From: Acidobacteriota bacterium
GTDB lineage: Bacteria > Acidobacteriota > Terriglobia > Terriglobales > Acidobacteriaceae
DNA length: 64,000 nucleotides
Assembly (NCBI GenBank): GCA_003224905.1
Contig: QIAA01000041.1
Location: forward strand, 1-64,000
Direction of reading: 5' to 3'
The notes below the pieces were generated by a model. That model worked only from the letters and a program-made list of their open reading frames with translations. It did not search any database and was not told where the DNA came from. Position 1 is the first letter of the stretch; the number at the start of each line of letters is the position of its first letter. This document shows positions 25,732 through 35,204 of the stretch, piece after piece. Made by a program: the position numbers and the translations under genes.

Positions 25732-28700
25732 TTAGAACGTATATTTCAGGGCGAATTCGACTTGTCGGTTGTCGGTCGCAGTGCTGGTGATGCTGGCTCC
25801 GCCGACTGAATCCACTTCTGTCCCCGGTAGGCCGAAATTCGGGTGATTGAAAAAGTTGAAGAACTCGGCACGAAATTCGACCTGATTTGATTCGCGAATC
25901 TTGAAATTCTTCTGCAGCACGAAATCGAAATTGACCAGGTCTGGTCCCCGCAGGTTTCCTATATGGGAGTTGCCAAATTGGTGTGCGAACTGCTGGCCCG
26001 GCGCGAGTGGGGGTTCGACGAATACAGCCTGGTTGTACCAGCAATCCAAGGTCTGCCTTCCGCCTGGACAACCTAAAGCCTGCTGAGTCGATGTATCGAA
26101 AGAAAAATCAGCCGGGGCGCGGACCTGGTCCGGACGATAGCTAAAACTCCCAGAGTTGCTCAGATCGCTGGATAGGACTGCGGTCACGGCCTCGCCGCTC
26201 TGAATGGCCGTAATGCCTCCCACCTGCCAGCCGCCGAAGATAGCCTCAGTCACATTGCCCATTCCACCCAGGTAACGCCGTCCTTTCCCGATCGGTAATT
26301 CGTAGAGATAGCTGAGCGAGACGCGGTGACGCAGGTCCGGGCTTACAGGACCGTACTCTCTTTCCGGATGGTGCGAATCCTGGATGAAGCCGCCCACATT
26401 GCCGTCAGCATTTCCCAAATTTTTGGCGAACGTATATGCGGCCAGGAAATTGAACCCGTTACTAAAGCGCTTATTCAGTGAGGCCTGAAAGGCGTTGTAG
26501 AGCATGTGCAGTTGGGCAAAATCCAGCGGCAGCACGAAGCTGAGATTCGGTTGCTGGTTGAAATACGGCCGTCCTGCATTTGTGCCTCCGCTGAAGTTGC
26601 TATCCAGGGGCTGCAGAGGCTGATTCAGATCGCTGGCTTCGTGGTTCCAGAGCCGATAAGCACGTGTGCCCACGTAGCCTGCCTGAGCCACCCAGTTCGA
26701 TCCGAACTGGTGCTGCACGGTCAAATTCCATTCCAGTATCCGAGGAATCAGACGCTTCGGCCCGGTGGTCTTGACGGTGCCGTTGATGTTGATTGGATCT
26801 GATGCCGGAAATTCGTCAGGGAAACCGGTCGAGACCAGTTGCGCGTTGCTGGGAAGATCTCCAGGATTAAAGAACGTCTGGATGAAGTTGAGCTGAGTGG
26901 GATTCAGTCCGAGATCGTCAAAGATATTCGCTTCCGCCGAGTAGAACATCCCGAAGGCGCTGCGAACCACTGTGTTTCGCGGGAGCGACCATGCCAGGCC
27001 GATGCGCGGCGCCCAGTTGCTCTTGTCAAATTGAACGCCGGCATGGGACACGGCATTGACTCCATAGGAAGTAATAACAATGCCGCGATTCAGATCAAAG
27101 TTCCCCACGCGGCCGTTGGCCGGAGAGGTGATCTCGTAACGCAATCCCAGATTCAAAGTCAGGTTAGGACGAATCCGCCAGTCGTCCTGAACGAATTCTG
27201 CCAGGTCCCAATAGCGCGTCGGATACAGGCCTGCCAGCTTATCCTGTTCAAGTGCGTCGGAAACACCTAGCAGGAGATCAGCAAGGCCAAGCCCTCCCGT
27301 TCCAGTAGTGAGGTCCGCAGTGTATAGACCACCGAAATCATAGAAGCCGCGCGGTGCAGTGACTTGGTAGAAATTGCGCTGCTGCCGCCGAAAATCTAGG
27401 CCGAATTTCAATGAATGCTTCCCGCGCACCCAAGTCACAGTGTCTGCAACCTGAAAAATATTTTCGAAAGCGTGCTCGGGCAGGAATTCGGAATCGCCCA
27501 ATGAAGTGAATCCAGCAATGTCGATGTTCGTCAGACCGGAGGAGTTCGGGTCACCTGCGCGATTAGCGTTCGGGATTCCTAACTGCTCGCCCAGATTCTT
27601 GCCGAAATTGAAAGGCAGCGCGTTCACCGCGTATCGAAAATAGCCGCCGTGGAGGTCGTTCAAAACGCGAGGGGAAAAAGTGTGCGTATATCCCAGCCCC
27701 AAGTGCTGTGCGCGACTGTTGCTTCGGCTTGGACAGCAGTCCGATCCGCCCAGATCGCCTAGCGGGCCCGGGCGCGCGCTGCGGATGTCACCGAAGCTGT
27801 AAGACGCAAAGACCTGGTCTTGATCCCGGAAGCGATGATCTACGCGGACATCAAATTGATCCTGATTGTTGATGTGCTTCTGAGTAGCTACGTAGTTGTT
27901 GGCCAAGTCCCCGTTTGTCGGTGCTGGGAACAGGTTCGCGACGTTGCTTCCGACCGGATCAATCATTGTGGGTGGAATGACGTTAACTTGCGAGTTAAAG
28001 CTGATTGGATCGCGCAAACTTACTTGCCCAGCCCCATTCAGGCAAGTGTAGTTGTGTGTGGTGCCCGGATCGAAGATTGTTCCGGTGTCAAAGGCTGGAT
28101 CGCCCGGTGCTGGCGAATCGCCGCAAGGCGAGAATGTATCTCCGGTCAGTCGGTCTCGGAAATCCCCCAAGCGTTCCGTGGCATTTGGTATCGTTGAGGT
28201 AAAAGTGCCTCCTTCGCGAAGGCGTGAACCCTCGTAGTCCCCAAAAATAAAGGTCCTATCCTTCTTAATCGGACCACCCAGGAAAAAGCCAAACTGATTT
28301 CTCTGAAAGGAAGGCTTTTCATCCGGCTCACGGTTGAAATAGTTTCTGGCATCGATCGCACTATTGCGAATGAACTCGTAAACGCCGCCATGGACTTGAT
28401 TGGTCCCGGACTTGAGAACCACGTTGACCGCCGCACCACCCCGCCCGAACTCGGCGCTCATCGAGTTCTCTTCCGTGCGAAATTCCTGGATGGCATCCGG
28501 TGGCGGCAGTGCGACGGTGCCTCCCAGGCCGAATTCGTTGTTGTCTACGCCATTCAATAGAAAGTTGTTGTTCGAGACCCGCAGTCCGTTGACCGAGACT
28601 GCTTCATTAGCGCGTTCGTTTTCGAAAACCTGCCCACTCACGTTCGAACCCGTCTGCCCGCTGTTTGCGCCGGGGCCCAGGTAGGCCAATTGGATAAAAT

Positions 28701-29163
28701 TCCGGCCGTTCAATGGCAAATCGGAAATTCTCTTGGTGGTCTCGATGGTCCCCAGAGAAGATGCCTCTGTTTGCAGCAGGGGTGCGGCGGTGGTTATTTC
28801 CATGGTCTCATTGATCGAGCCAACCTTGAGGGCTAGATCCACACGCACTACCTGGTTCACACCAACATCCACTCTGGGCTCGATTGCCTTTTGAAAGCCC
28901 GCCTTTTCCACTGCAACTGAATACATCCCGATTCGCAGGAGCTTGGCCGCATAATTGCCTTGGTCGTCTGTGGTTAGGGTTGTGGATTGGTTCGTCTCCA
29001 GATTAGTGACCGTGACTTGCGCTCCGGCCACTACTGCACCGGCTGGATCGGTCACGACTCCGACGATTCCGCCGCGATCCACCTGTGCGGGACAAGAAAT
29101 CGCAAGAATACTGACCAGAAACAGTAGAGAAGACACGCAAGACAACCTGCTGCGGCAGGACAT
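25732..29163 (-). CDS. TonB-dependent receptor, Oar-like with carboxypeptidase-regulatory-like domain
   Basis: About 1143 residues from ATG 29163, with AGGAGG five bases before it. The signal peptide is SCVSSLLFLVSILAISCPAQ. Residues ~30-110 form the regulatory-like domain (GIVGVVTDPAGAVVAGAQVT, DDQGNYAAKLLRIGMYSVAV). The plug follows (LQTEASSLGTIETTKRISDL, LPLNGRNFIQLAYLGPG, NGVDNNEFG, FRTEENSMSAEFGRGGAAVN). A long beta-barrel ends in the usual aromatic residue (QVEFALKYTF). It is divergently placed from the PIG-L gene at 29354, whose operon may degrade what this receptor imports; that link is inference. Confidence 0.95.
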   Translation of the reverse strand: MSCRSRLSCVSSLLFLVSILAISCPAQVDRGGIVGVVTDPAGAVVAGAQVTVTNLETNQSTTLTTDDQGNYAAKLLRIGMYSVAVEKAGFQKAIEPRVDVGVNQVVRVDLALKVGSINETMEITTAAPLLQTEASSLGTIETTKRISDLPLNGRNFIQLAYLGPGANSGQTGSNVSGQVFENERANEAVSVNGLRVSNNNFLLNGVDNNEFGLGGTVALPPPDAIQEFRTEENSMSAEFGRGGAAVNVVLKSGTNQVHGGVYEFIRNSAIDARNYFNREPDEKPSFQRNQFGFFLGGPIKKDRTFIFGDYEGSRLREGGTFTSTIPNATERLGDFRDRLTGDTFSPCGDSPAPGDPAFDTGTIFDPGTTHNYTCLNGAGQVSLRDPISFNSQVNVIPPTMIDPVGSNVANLFPAPTNGDLANNYVATQKHINNQDQFDVRVDHRFRDQDQVFASYSFGDIRSARPGPLGDLGGSDCCPSRSNSRAQHLGLGYTHTFSPRVLNDLHGGYFRYAVNALPFNFGKNLGEQLGIPNANRAGDPNSSGLTNIDIAGFTSLGDSEFLPEHAFENIFQVADTVTWVRGKHSLKFGLDFRRQQRNFYQVTAPRGFYDFGGLYTADLTTGTGGLGLADLLLGVSDALEQDKLAGLYPTRYWDLAEFVQDDWRIRPNLTLNLGLRYEITSPANGRVGNFDLNRGIVITSYGVNAVSHAGVQFDKSNWAPRIGLAWSLPRNTVVRSAFGMFYSAEANIFDDLGLNPTQLNFIQTFFNPGDLPSNAQLVSTGFPDEFPASDPININGTVKTTGPKRLIPRILEWNLTVQHQFGSNWVAQAGYVGTRAYRLWNHEASDLNQPLQPLDSNFSGGTNAGRPYFNQQPNLSFVLPLDFAQLHMLYNAFQASLNKRFSNGFNFLAAYTFAKNLGNADGNVGGFIQDSHHPEREYGPVSPDLRHRVSLSYLYELPIGKGRRYLGGMGNVTEAIFGGWQVGGITAIQSGEAVTAVLSSDLSNSGSFSYRPDQVRAPADFSFDTSTQQALGCPGGRQTLDCWYNQAVFVEPPLAPGQQFAHQFGNSHIGNLRGPDLVNFDFVLQKNFKIRESNQVEFRAEFFNFFNHPNFGLPGTEVDSVGGASITSTATDNRQVEFALKYTF

Positions 29164-29353
29164 AAAAGCCTCCTGGTCCCGACTCTGGAACAAAAAGCTC
29201 GGAAAGGCGTGACGCAATGGATATACCGACGGGCTGCTCCTGTCAAGAAATCGTGATCGCCAGCCCAGCCCAGAGGGTGGCGCGTATGCGGGCTTTGCGT
29301 TACCTTATCAGGCTTGGTCCGAATCGCCATCCAGCGTTGATAGGACTGTCTCC

Positions 29354-30178
29354 ATGAAAACTGGCTCCATTCTGATGGCTGTTCTCCTACTATTTCCCGC
29401 TCAGCTCTTGGGACAAGCAAAACGTCTCGAGCAATTGCACAACAAGATCATCCTGGTGTTCACGCCGCACCCGGATGATGACGTCTTCGGCGCAGGCGGT
29501 ACGATCGCGCTTTTGAACAAGAACGACAACCGAGTTTACGTGGTTGTCTATACCAATGACGACAAGGGTTCCTACGACCCGGAAATGAGTTCGCAACGCC
29601 TTGCCGGCGTCCGAAAGGCGGAACAGGAAGCATCGGAAGGCTTGCTCGGTACCCCCAAAGAGAATATTTCCTGGATGGGGTACGACGACGGCATGCTGGA
29701 GTATGCGCCTCAACCGAAACTGACGGAAGAGGCGACTGCGATCATTCGTCGCATTCGGCCGGACGTTTTGCTCAGCGTCGATCCCGGCGAGTGGTTCGAG
29801 CGCTGGCATAAAACCGATCACCGCATGGCGGCATTCAATACGATCGATGCGGTCCGCGCCGCCGAATTCTGGCTCTACTTCCCCAACCAGAAACTGGAGC
29901 AAGGACTTCAACCGTACAAAGTTCCAGAGATGTATTTCTTTTATCCGGCGCCACAGGAGGCCAACTATTACGTCAACATCGATAGCGTTGCCGAACTCAA
30001 GTTTGATGCTGCAGCCAAACAGGTCAGCCAATTCGAACCGGCGGTAAACAAATATCGTGCCGACTGGAATCCGGCCGACCTGGAAAAGGCCAAGAAGGAA
30101 ATGCGTCAGGAGCAACCAAAGAAAGACGGTCACTACGTGGAAGCCTTCCGCTACGCCACCGGATTCAACCAGTTCTGA
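29354..30178 (+). CDS. Secreted PIG-L (LmbE-like) deacetylase
   Basis: A 274-residue protein with signal peptide SILMAVLLLFPAQLLGQAK. The metal site is VFTPHPDDDVFGAGGT near residue 40, and DHRMAAFNTIDA near 158 supplies the distal His. It belongs to the short PIG-L form, unlike the 456-residue paralogue at 10154. It leads a + strand cluster with an aminotransferase (21 bases away), a DUF4380-like protein and a glycoside-hydrolase-like protein. N-deacetylation of an amino sugar is the expected chemistry; the substrate is unknown. Confidence 0.9.
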   Translation: MKTGSILMAVLLLFPAQLLGQAKRLEQLHNKIILVFTPHPDDDVFGAGGTIALLNKNDNRVYVVVYTNDDKGSYDPEMSSQRLAGVRKAEQEASEGLLGTPKENISWMGYDDGMLEYAPQPKLTEEATAIIRRIRPDVLLSVDPGEWFERWHKTDHRMAAFNTIDAVRAAEFWLYFPNQKLEQGLQPYKVPEMYFFYPAPQEANYYVNIDSVAELKFDAAAKQVSQFEPAVNKYRADWNPADLEKAKKEMRQEQPKKDGHYVEAFRYATGFNQF

Positions 30179-30199
30179 ACTGATCCAGAGGAGATCACC

Positions 30200-31459
30200 A
30201 TGCCGGAGTTAGCATTGCTCGGCGGCGCCAAATCCAAGCGCAAGCCTTTTCCCGAATGGCCACAGTTTGATGCAAACGAGCGTCGTGCCCTGATGGAGGT
30301 GCTCGAGAGTCGTGTTTGGTGGCGTACACCCGGCACGCGGACATTGGAATTTGAACAAGCCTTCGCGAAGGTTCATGGGGCACGTCACGGTGTTGCCGTC
30401 ACCAATGGCACGGCCGCGCTGGAAGTGACCATAGCAGCCTTGGGCATCGGCCACGGTGACGAGGTGATCCTTCCAAACTTCACCTTTGTTGCCACTGCGA
30501 GCGCTGTACTTTTCGCCAACGCATTGCCTGTTCTGGTGGATGTTGCCCCTGAAACCTATTGCATCGATCCCGATCTGGTGGAAGCGGCAATCACGTCACG
30601 CACCAAGGCGATCATCGCGGTGCACATGGGAGGCCATCCTGCCGATCTCGACCGGCTTAGTGAGATTGCTCGTCGTCACAATCTTTCATTGGTTGAAGAC
30701 TCTTCGCACGCGCATGCCAGCGAATGGCGCGGCCGTCGCATCGGTACATTCGGCGCTGCAGGTACTTTCAGCTTCCAATCAAGCAAGCTCATGACGGCTG
30801 GCGAAGGCGGAATGATTATCTCGAACGACGACGACTTCGAGCGCCAGGCGCGCAGCGTGCACGATTGCGGACGCATGCCTGGGGAATGGTTTTATAGCCA
30901 CTTCATCTACGGATCGAACTATCGATTGAGTGAATGGCAAGGCGCCGTGCTGAACGTGCAACTGGCGCGTTTGGACGAACAGACGAAGCGCAGACATCAG
31001 AACGCGCGCGTACTGGATAAGTTGCTGTGCGAGATTCCCGGAATTACGCCCCAGAAGATTGACTCGCGGTGCACCCGTAACGGGCAGTATGCCTACATCT
31101 TTCATGTGAACAGTAAAGAGTTGGCCGGAATCTCGACTGAACAGTTCATCGCCGCCATGAATGCGGAAGGCATTCCCAACCAGGCGAGCTATCCGCCGCT
31201 GCATGAGCTGCACATGTTCCGCAACGGGGAGTATCGCAAGCGTCTCGCAGGAGCGCAGGCTTCAGAAGATCACGCCTTCCTGCAGCAGAAGTTTCCGCAC
31301 ACTCAGCGGGCGGCCTGGGAAACCGTTTGGATTCCGCAGCCCGCCTTGCTTGGCGACGAGGAAGATATGCACGAAATTGCGGCCGCGCTTCGGAAGATTC
31401 AGAGATGCGCTAAAGAAATTACTGCACAACCGCTGGCTCCGGCGCGTGCGGCTCGTTGA
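30200..31459 (+). CDS. DegT/DnrJ/EryC1/StrS-family aminotransferase
   Basis: A PLP-dependent enzyme of 419 residues with GAGGAG before the ATG. Features: WWRTPGTRTLEFEQAFAKVH, GVAVTNGTAALEVTIAALGI, DEVILPNFTFVATASAVL, VEDSSHAHASEWRGRRIG. The Schiff-base lysine is about Lys196 in FSFQSSKLMTAGEGGMI, with YGSNYRLSEWQGAVLNVQLA after it. Family members aminate keto-sugars or use related substrates such as scyllo-inosose and glutamine donors. The start MPELALLGGAKSKRKPFPEW resembles the L-glutamine:scyllo-inosose aminotransferase-like branch used in sugar catabolism clusters. Confidence 0.93.
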   Translation: MPELALLGGAKSKRKPFPEWPQFDANERRALMEVLESRVWWRTPGTRTLEFEQAFAKVHGARHGVAVTNGTAALEVTIAALGIGHGDEVILPNFTFVATASAVLFANALPVLVDVAPETYCIDPDLVEAAITSRTKAIIAVHMGGHPADLDRLSEIARRHNLSLVEDSSHAHASEWRGRRIGTFGAAGTFSFQSSKLMTAGEGGMIISNDDDFERQARSVHDCGRMPGEWFYSHFIYGSNYRLSEWQGAVLNVQLARLDEQTKRRHQNARVLDKLLCEIPGITPQKIDSRCTRNGQYAYIFHVNSKELAGISTEQFIAAMNAEGIPNQASYPPLHELHMFRNGEYRKRLAGAQASEDHAFLQQKFPHTQRAAWETVWIPQPALLGDEEDMHEIAAALRKIQRCAKEITAQPLAPARAAR

Positions 31460-31470
31460 ATCTCGAGCGC

Positions 31471-32409
31471 ATGCTGGAGAAGATCTCCTATCGCGGATGG
31501 AACAACGCATACCGGATTTTCAACGATGCTGTCGAGCTGATTGTTCTGGCGGACGTCGGTCCGCGCGTGATCCGCTACGCGTTTATCAACGAGGGCAACA
31601 TCTTCCATGAGGTTCCCGAAGATGCAGGGCTGGTGGGTGGAAACCAGTTCCGCCTCTACGGTGGACATCGCCTTTGGGTCTGGCCAGAAATTGACCGGAC
31701 CTACTTTCCGGACAATCAGCCGGTCGCGGTTTCCCGCAATAGGCGCACAACTCGCTTTACCGCACCCGTGGAAGACAACCTTCCCGGCACAAAGCTCCAG
31801 AAGGAGATCGAAATAACTCTGGAAGAGACCGGCTCAAGCGTCAGAATCACGCACCGCGTTACGAATCATGGCGACGCTGCTACAGACCTTGCCATTTGGT
31901 GTCCCACCATGATGCGTGCGGGAGGACGAGCGATTCTTCCCCTTCCGCCCCGCGCTGCCATGGACAAAGACCACTACCAGTCCGTCGGGCCTCTGACCCT
32001 GTGGTCGTTCACCGATCTCGCAGACCCGCGCTGGATCTTTGGAACCGAGTTCATCGAACTGCGCCAGCACTCGAATCCGCAGAGTCGTTTTCGGGAACAG
32101 ATGACCGGAACCTATAACCCCGCAGGTTGGGGCGCTTACTACCGGGAGAGTAGCCTCTTCGTGAAACGGAGCGCAGTGCTGCCCGGCACTTACCCGGATT
32201 TCGGCTGTAACTTCGAGATTTTCACCAATCCGGAATTCCTCGAGCTCGAGACTTTGGCGCCGCTCGTGCACCTCGGCACCGGCGAGACATGCTCCCACAT
32301 TGAGGTATGGAGTCTTTTCCGCAACCTGCGACCGGGCGAAAATGAAGATTGGATTCGTTCCACCGTGGTTCCGCTAGCCGCGAACAGCACGCAGCCGGAA
32401 CTTAGTTGA
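31471..32409 (+). CDS. DUF4380-like galactose-mutarotase-fold protein
   Basis: About 312 residues from ATG 31471; a TTG at 31456 overlapping the aminotransferase stop (TTGA) is an alternative. The family start is MLEKISYRGWNNAYRIFNDA, with VELIVLADVGPRVIRYAFIN, GGHRLWVWPEIDRTYFPDNQ, RITHRVTNHGDAATDLAIWC and a C-terminal YPDFGCNFEIFTNPEFLELE. This is the beta-supersandwich (galactose mutarotase/aldose epimerase) architecture. No signal peptide is seen. The function is probably carbohydrate binding or epimerisation within this sugar cluster, not established. Confidence 0.8.
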   Translation: MLEKISYRGWNNAYRIFNDAVELIVLADVGPRVIRYAFINEGNIFHEVPEDAGLVGGNQFRLYGGHRLWVWPEIDRTYFPDNQPVAVSRNRRTTRFTAPVEDNLPGTKLQKEIEITLEETGSSVRITHRVTNHGDAATDLAIWCPTMMRAGGRAILPLPPRAAMDKDHYQSVGPLTLWSFTDLADPRWIFGTEFIELRQHSNPQSRFREQMTGTYNPAGWGAYYRESSLFVKRSAVLPGTYPDFGCNFEIFTNPEFLELETLAPLVHLGTGETCSHIEVWSLFRNLRPGENEDWIRSTVVPLAANSTQPELS

Positions 32410-32489
32410 CGACGAGCGCAGGGCGCAGTATCGTACGCGATTCTCACGTTTGCCGGTTTAGCTGTGTGTCGCGACTTTGCGGAGGACGC

Positions 32490-34313
32490 ATGACATTCGT
32501 ACAAGCTTGCAGTGCTCCCTGGCGGTTGTCTGGTCTCCTGGCAGTCCTCACGCTCATTTCGCTGAATCCGCCGCGAGTTTCGGCACAAAAGCTCCCTGAG
32601 AAAGTTCCCCCCAAGCGTTCCTCGCAGATCCAGGACGGCTTCGGCATCAACTCAGATCTGCCTCGCGATCCCTACTTACCATGGAATCGCTGGTGGTGGA
32701 CGCGAATGTTCGATGCCGGCTTCAAGTGGATTCGAATCGGCCAATACGAGAACAGCTCCGACCGCACCAGCTGGGACTGGATTGAACAGAAGCGCGGTGT
32801 CTTTGCGCCTTCGCAGGAACTCGAAGACCAAGTCGACTCACTCGTGGATAACGGCATGCTTATTCAAGTGCAGTTGCTGTACGGCAATGTGATGTATACG
32901 TCTCCCAGCGGCAAGCTTCCCGACGTGAGCGAGCCCCAGCCCGGCTCGTTTCACAACGACGACCGCAGTCTGTATTCCGTGTTCTGGCCTCCCACTACGC
33001 CCGAGCAGATCAGCGCGTTTAACCGCTATGTGGCGTGGATGGTGAGCCATTTTCGCGACCGCATTCACTACTGGGCATTGTGGAATGAACAAGATATCGG
33101 CTACTGGAACTCCTGGGGCAACTCCGAGCAGTATGGCAATCTTCTCGGACCTTTCGTGCAGGCGGTGCACCAGACCGATCCGAATGCGAAAGTCATCTAT
33201 GGCGGCCAAGCCGACCCGTCGCGCGAGTTCACGCAAAAAGCGCTCGACACCTGCAAATGCGCTTCTGGAATTGACGTCTACGCGTATCACACGTACCCGG
33301 GATACGGGCAGAACATGAATCCCGAGACCATGGACTATGGCGCTTACCTGAACGAATCTCCGCGGGCCTTGCGTGACCTTGTCACACATTACCCGGGCAT
33401 CAGATCTGACCTACCCTTCTTTGACGATGAGTTCAATTCCATTCCATCGTGGGTCGGGTCGGATGAATCTGTGCAAGCAAAATACGTCCCGCGCGGCATG
33501 ATCTACAACCACGCGGCCGGTGTGAAGACATTTGTGTGGCTACTCGCGGCCGGCACCGATGGCAATGAATACGACGATTTCGGATTCATTCACGGGCTGA
33601 CCAACCACGACTATGACTTCACGCCGCGCCCGGTGTTTTCCGCCCTGCAAAACACGAACGCACTATTTTCCGACACGAAGCTTGATCCCTCCATCGAGGT
33701 TGTCAGCCCGGACATCCCCGCTCTGCGTCGCAAATCTGGATTCCCGTTCATGGGATACGGCTTCCGCTCGGTGAAGGGGAAAGCGATGGTCGCTTATTGG
33801 CTGGCTGCGCACAGCCTCCCGGGAAACTCCTTCCCGCCGCTGTATGCCAGTCTGACTCTGAAGAACACGGGCATCACACAACCGGTGCTCGTAGATGTTG
33901 TTTCCGGTGACATCCGTCCGTTGCACTGGAAGCAGGGCACCACCGATACACTGGACGGTCTGCCCGTCACCGACAGCATCCTGGCTATTACGGATGCAGA
34001 TTATTTCGATTGGCCTGTGCTGCCGGAAGCACCGAGCTCACTTAACATAGCTATGGCGGGCAGTGCTGCCAAGCTGACTTGGCAAAACCACGGTGGGAAT
34101 CCGACGAAGATAATTCTGGAACGTCGTTTGGAAGAAAGTGGCGGACGTGGAAGCTGGCAACACCTCGCCGAACTCGGGCCGACTGTCGCCAAGTATACGG
34201 ACTCCAGCCTAAAGAGAGGTCAGACATTGGCCTATCGGGTCCGTGCGGCCAACGCCGATGGCGAGTCTGGTTATTCCAATATCGCACGTGCGGCCGTTCC
34301 GGCTAATCCATAA
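32490..34313 (+). CDS. Secreted glycoside-hydrolase-like (beta/alpha)8 protein with C-terminal Fn3-like domain
   Basis: About 607 residues from ATG 32490 (GGAGG upstream). The signal peptide is LSGLLAVLTLISLNPPRVSA. The barrel contains GFGINSDLPRDPYLPWNRWW, FKWIRIGQYENSSDRTSWDW and the strand-4 motif HYWALWNEQDIGYW, with the candidate acid/base Glu200. The strand-7 candidate nucleophile is Glu314 in LPFFDDEFNSIPSWVG. Residues ~520-607 form a fibronectin-III-like module. The arrangement is that of clan GH-A enzymes (GH5/GH39-like), but the exact GH family is not recognised. It likely attacks plant or microbial polysaccharide outside the cell. Confidence 0.75.
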   Translation: MTFVQACSAPWRLSGLLAVLTLISLNPPRVSAQKLPEKVPPKRSSQIQDGFGINSDLPRDPYLPWNRWWWTRMFDAGFKWIRIGQYENSSDRTSWDWIEQKRGVFAPSQELEDQVDSLVDNGMLIQVQLLYGNVMYTSPSGKLPDVSEPQPGSFHNDDRSLYSVFWPPTTPEQISAFNRYVAWMVSHFRDRIHYWALWNEQDIGYWNSWGNSEQYGNLLGPFVQAVHQTDPNAKVIYGGQADPSREFTQKALDTCKCASGIDVYAYHTYPGYGQNMNPETMDYGAYLNESPRALRDLVTHYPGIRSDLPFFDDEFNSIPSWVGSDESVQAKYVPRGMIYNHAAGVKTFVWLLAAGTDGNEYDDFGFIHGLTNHDYDFTPRPVFSALQNTNALFSDTKLDPSIEVVSPDIPALRRKSGFPFMGYGFRSVKGKAMVAYWLAAHSLPGNSFPPLYASLTLKNTGITQPVLVDVVSGDIRPLHWKQGTTDTLDGLPVTDSILAITDADYFDWPVLPEAPSSLNIAMAGSAAKLTWQNHGGNPTKIILERRLEESGGRGSWQHLAELGPTVAKYTDSSLKRGQTLAYRVRAANADGESGYSNIARAAVPANP

Positions 34314-34596
34314 CCGGCTCCGCATGTCGTGTCATCGAGAGAGGCTCTCAATCGGAGCCAATTGCAACGGGGTAACTTGGATAAGCTGTCGATCCCATTG
34401 ACTTGCATTGAACTCTTCTATTTTTCTAGTATCCCGCTGGCGTCGCACTGTAGAAGATCATCGGTCGCATGATCTCCTCCCTAATTGATTGACATACGAC
34501 ATTCATCTTCAGTCAGAGATATCATGTCACGCCAGCGCCGCAGATTGATGGCTAGGGATCCTGGGGAACGCTGAGGCGCGATCCGAGACTGTGTTT

Positions 34597-35199
34597 ATGG
34601 AGAGACGTGAAGCATTACGGTTGCTGGCGACGGGCCTGGCCCTCCAACTGGCGCCACGCAATCTATTTGCAACGCTGCGGGAAGCACGCCTTGTGCTCGG
34701 AACGCAGCTCGGGCTGCGGACCCTGGATTCCCACCAAAACGCAGCCGTAACTGCTATCGCAGAGCTGATCATTCCCGGCACCGAAACACCGGGCGCGACC
34801 GATGTTGGCGTGACCCAATTCATCGACTTGATTCTGACAGAGTGGTATAGCGATGAGGAGCGGGACTGTTTCTTGAAAGGTCTGGCAGATGTGGATTCTC
34901 GCACGCAATTATTGTTTGCGAAACAATTCGTCGATTGCTCGCCGCGTCAAGGGGCAGAGGTTCTAGCGGAATTGGGAGAGCAGATGACTGAGGAGGCGGA
35001 AGCAGTACGGGATCATGGCACGCCATACCGAGGTTCACTGCCAAAGCCGGAGAAGAACTTTTACTACATGATACGAAGTCTCACGTTGACGGGCTACTAC
35101 ACGTCAGAAGAAGGGGCCATCAAAGAACTAGGTTTTGAAGTGGTGCCCAACCACTATGACAGTTGCGCGGACAATCAAGAGGCAAAAAAGGAACAATAG
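34597..35199 (+). CDS. Gluconate 2-dehydrogenase subunit 3-like protein
   Basis: About 200 residues from ATG 34597 (a GTG at 34591 is an alternative). The N-terminal MERREALRLLATGLALQLAP is a Tat-like signal with a single RR. The Gluc_2DH_3 core follows: SHQNAAVTAIAELIIPGTET, PGATDVGVTQFIDLILTEWY. Such small subunits accompany GMC flavoprotein subunits and help export the complex; here the GMC gene starts five bases after this stop. The unit likely oxidises a sugar or sugar acid in the periplasm. Confidence 0.87.
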   Translation: MERREALRLLATGLALQLAPRNLFATLREARLVLGTQLGLRTLDSHQNAAVTAIAELIIPGTETPGATDVGVTQFIDLILTEWYSDEERDCFLKGLADVDSRTQLLFAKQFVDCSPRQGAEVLAELGEQMTEEAEAVRDHGTPYRGSLPKPEKNFYYMIRSLTLTGYYTSEEGAIKELGFEVVPNHYDSCADNQEAKKEQ

Positions 35200-35204
35200 G
35201 ACCA

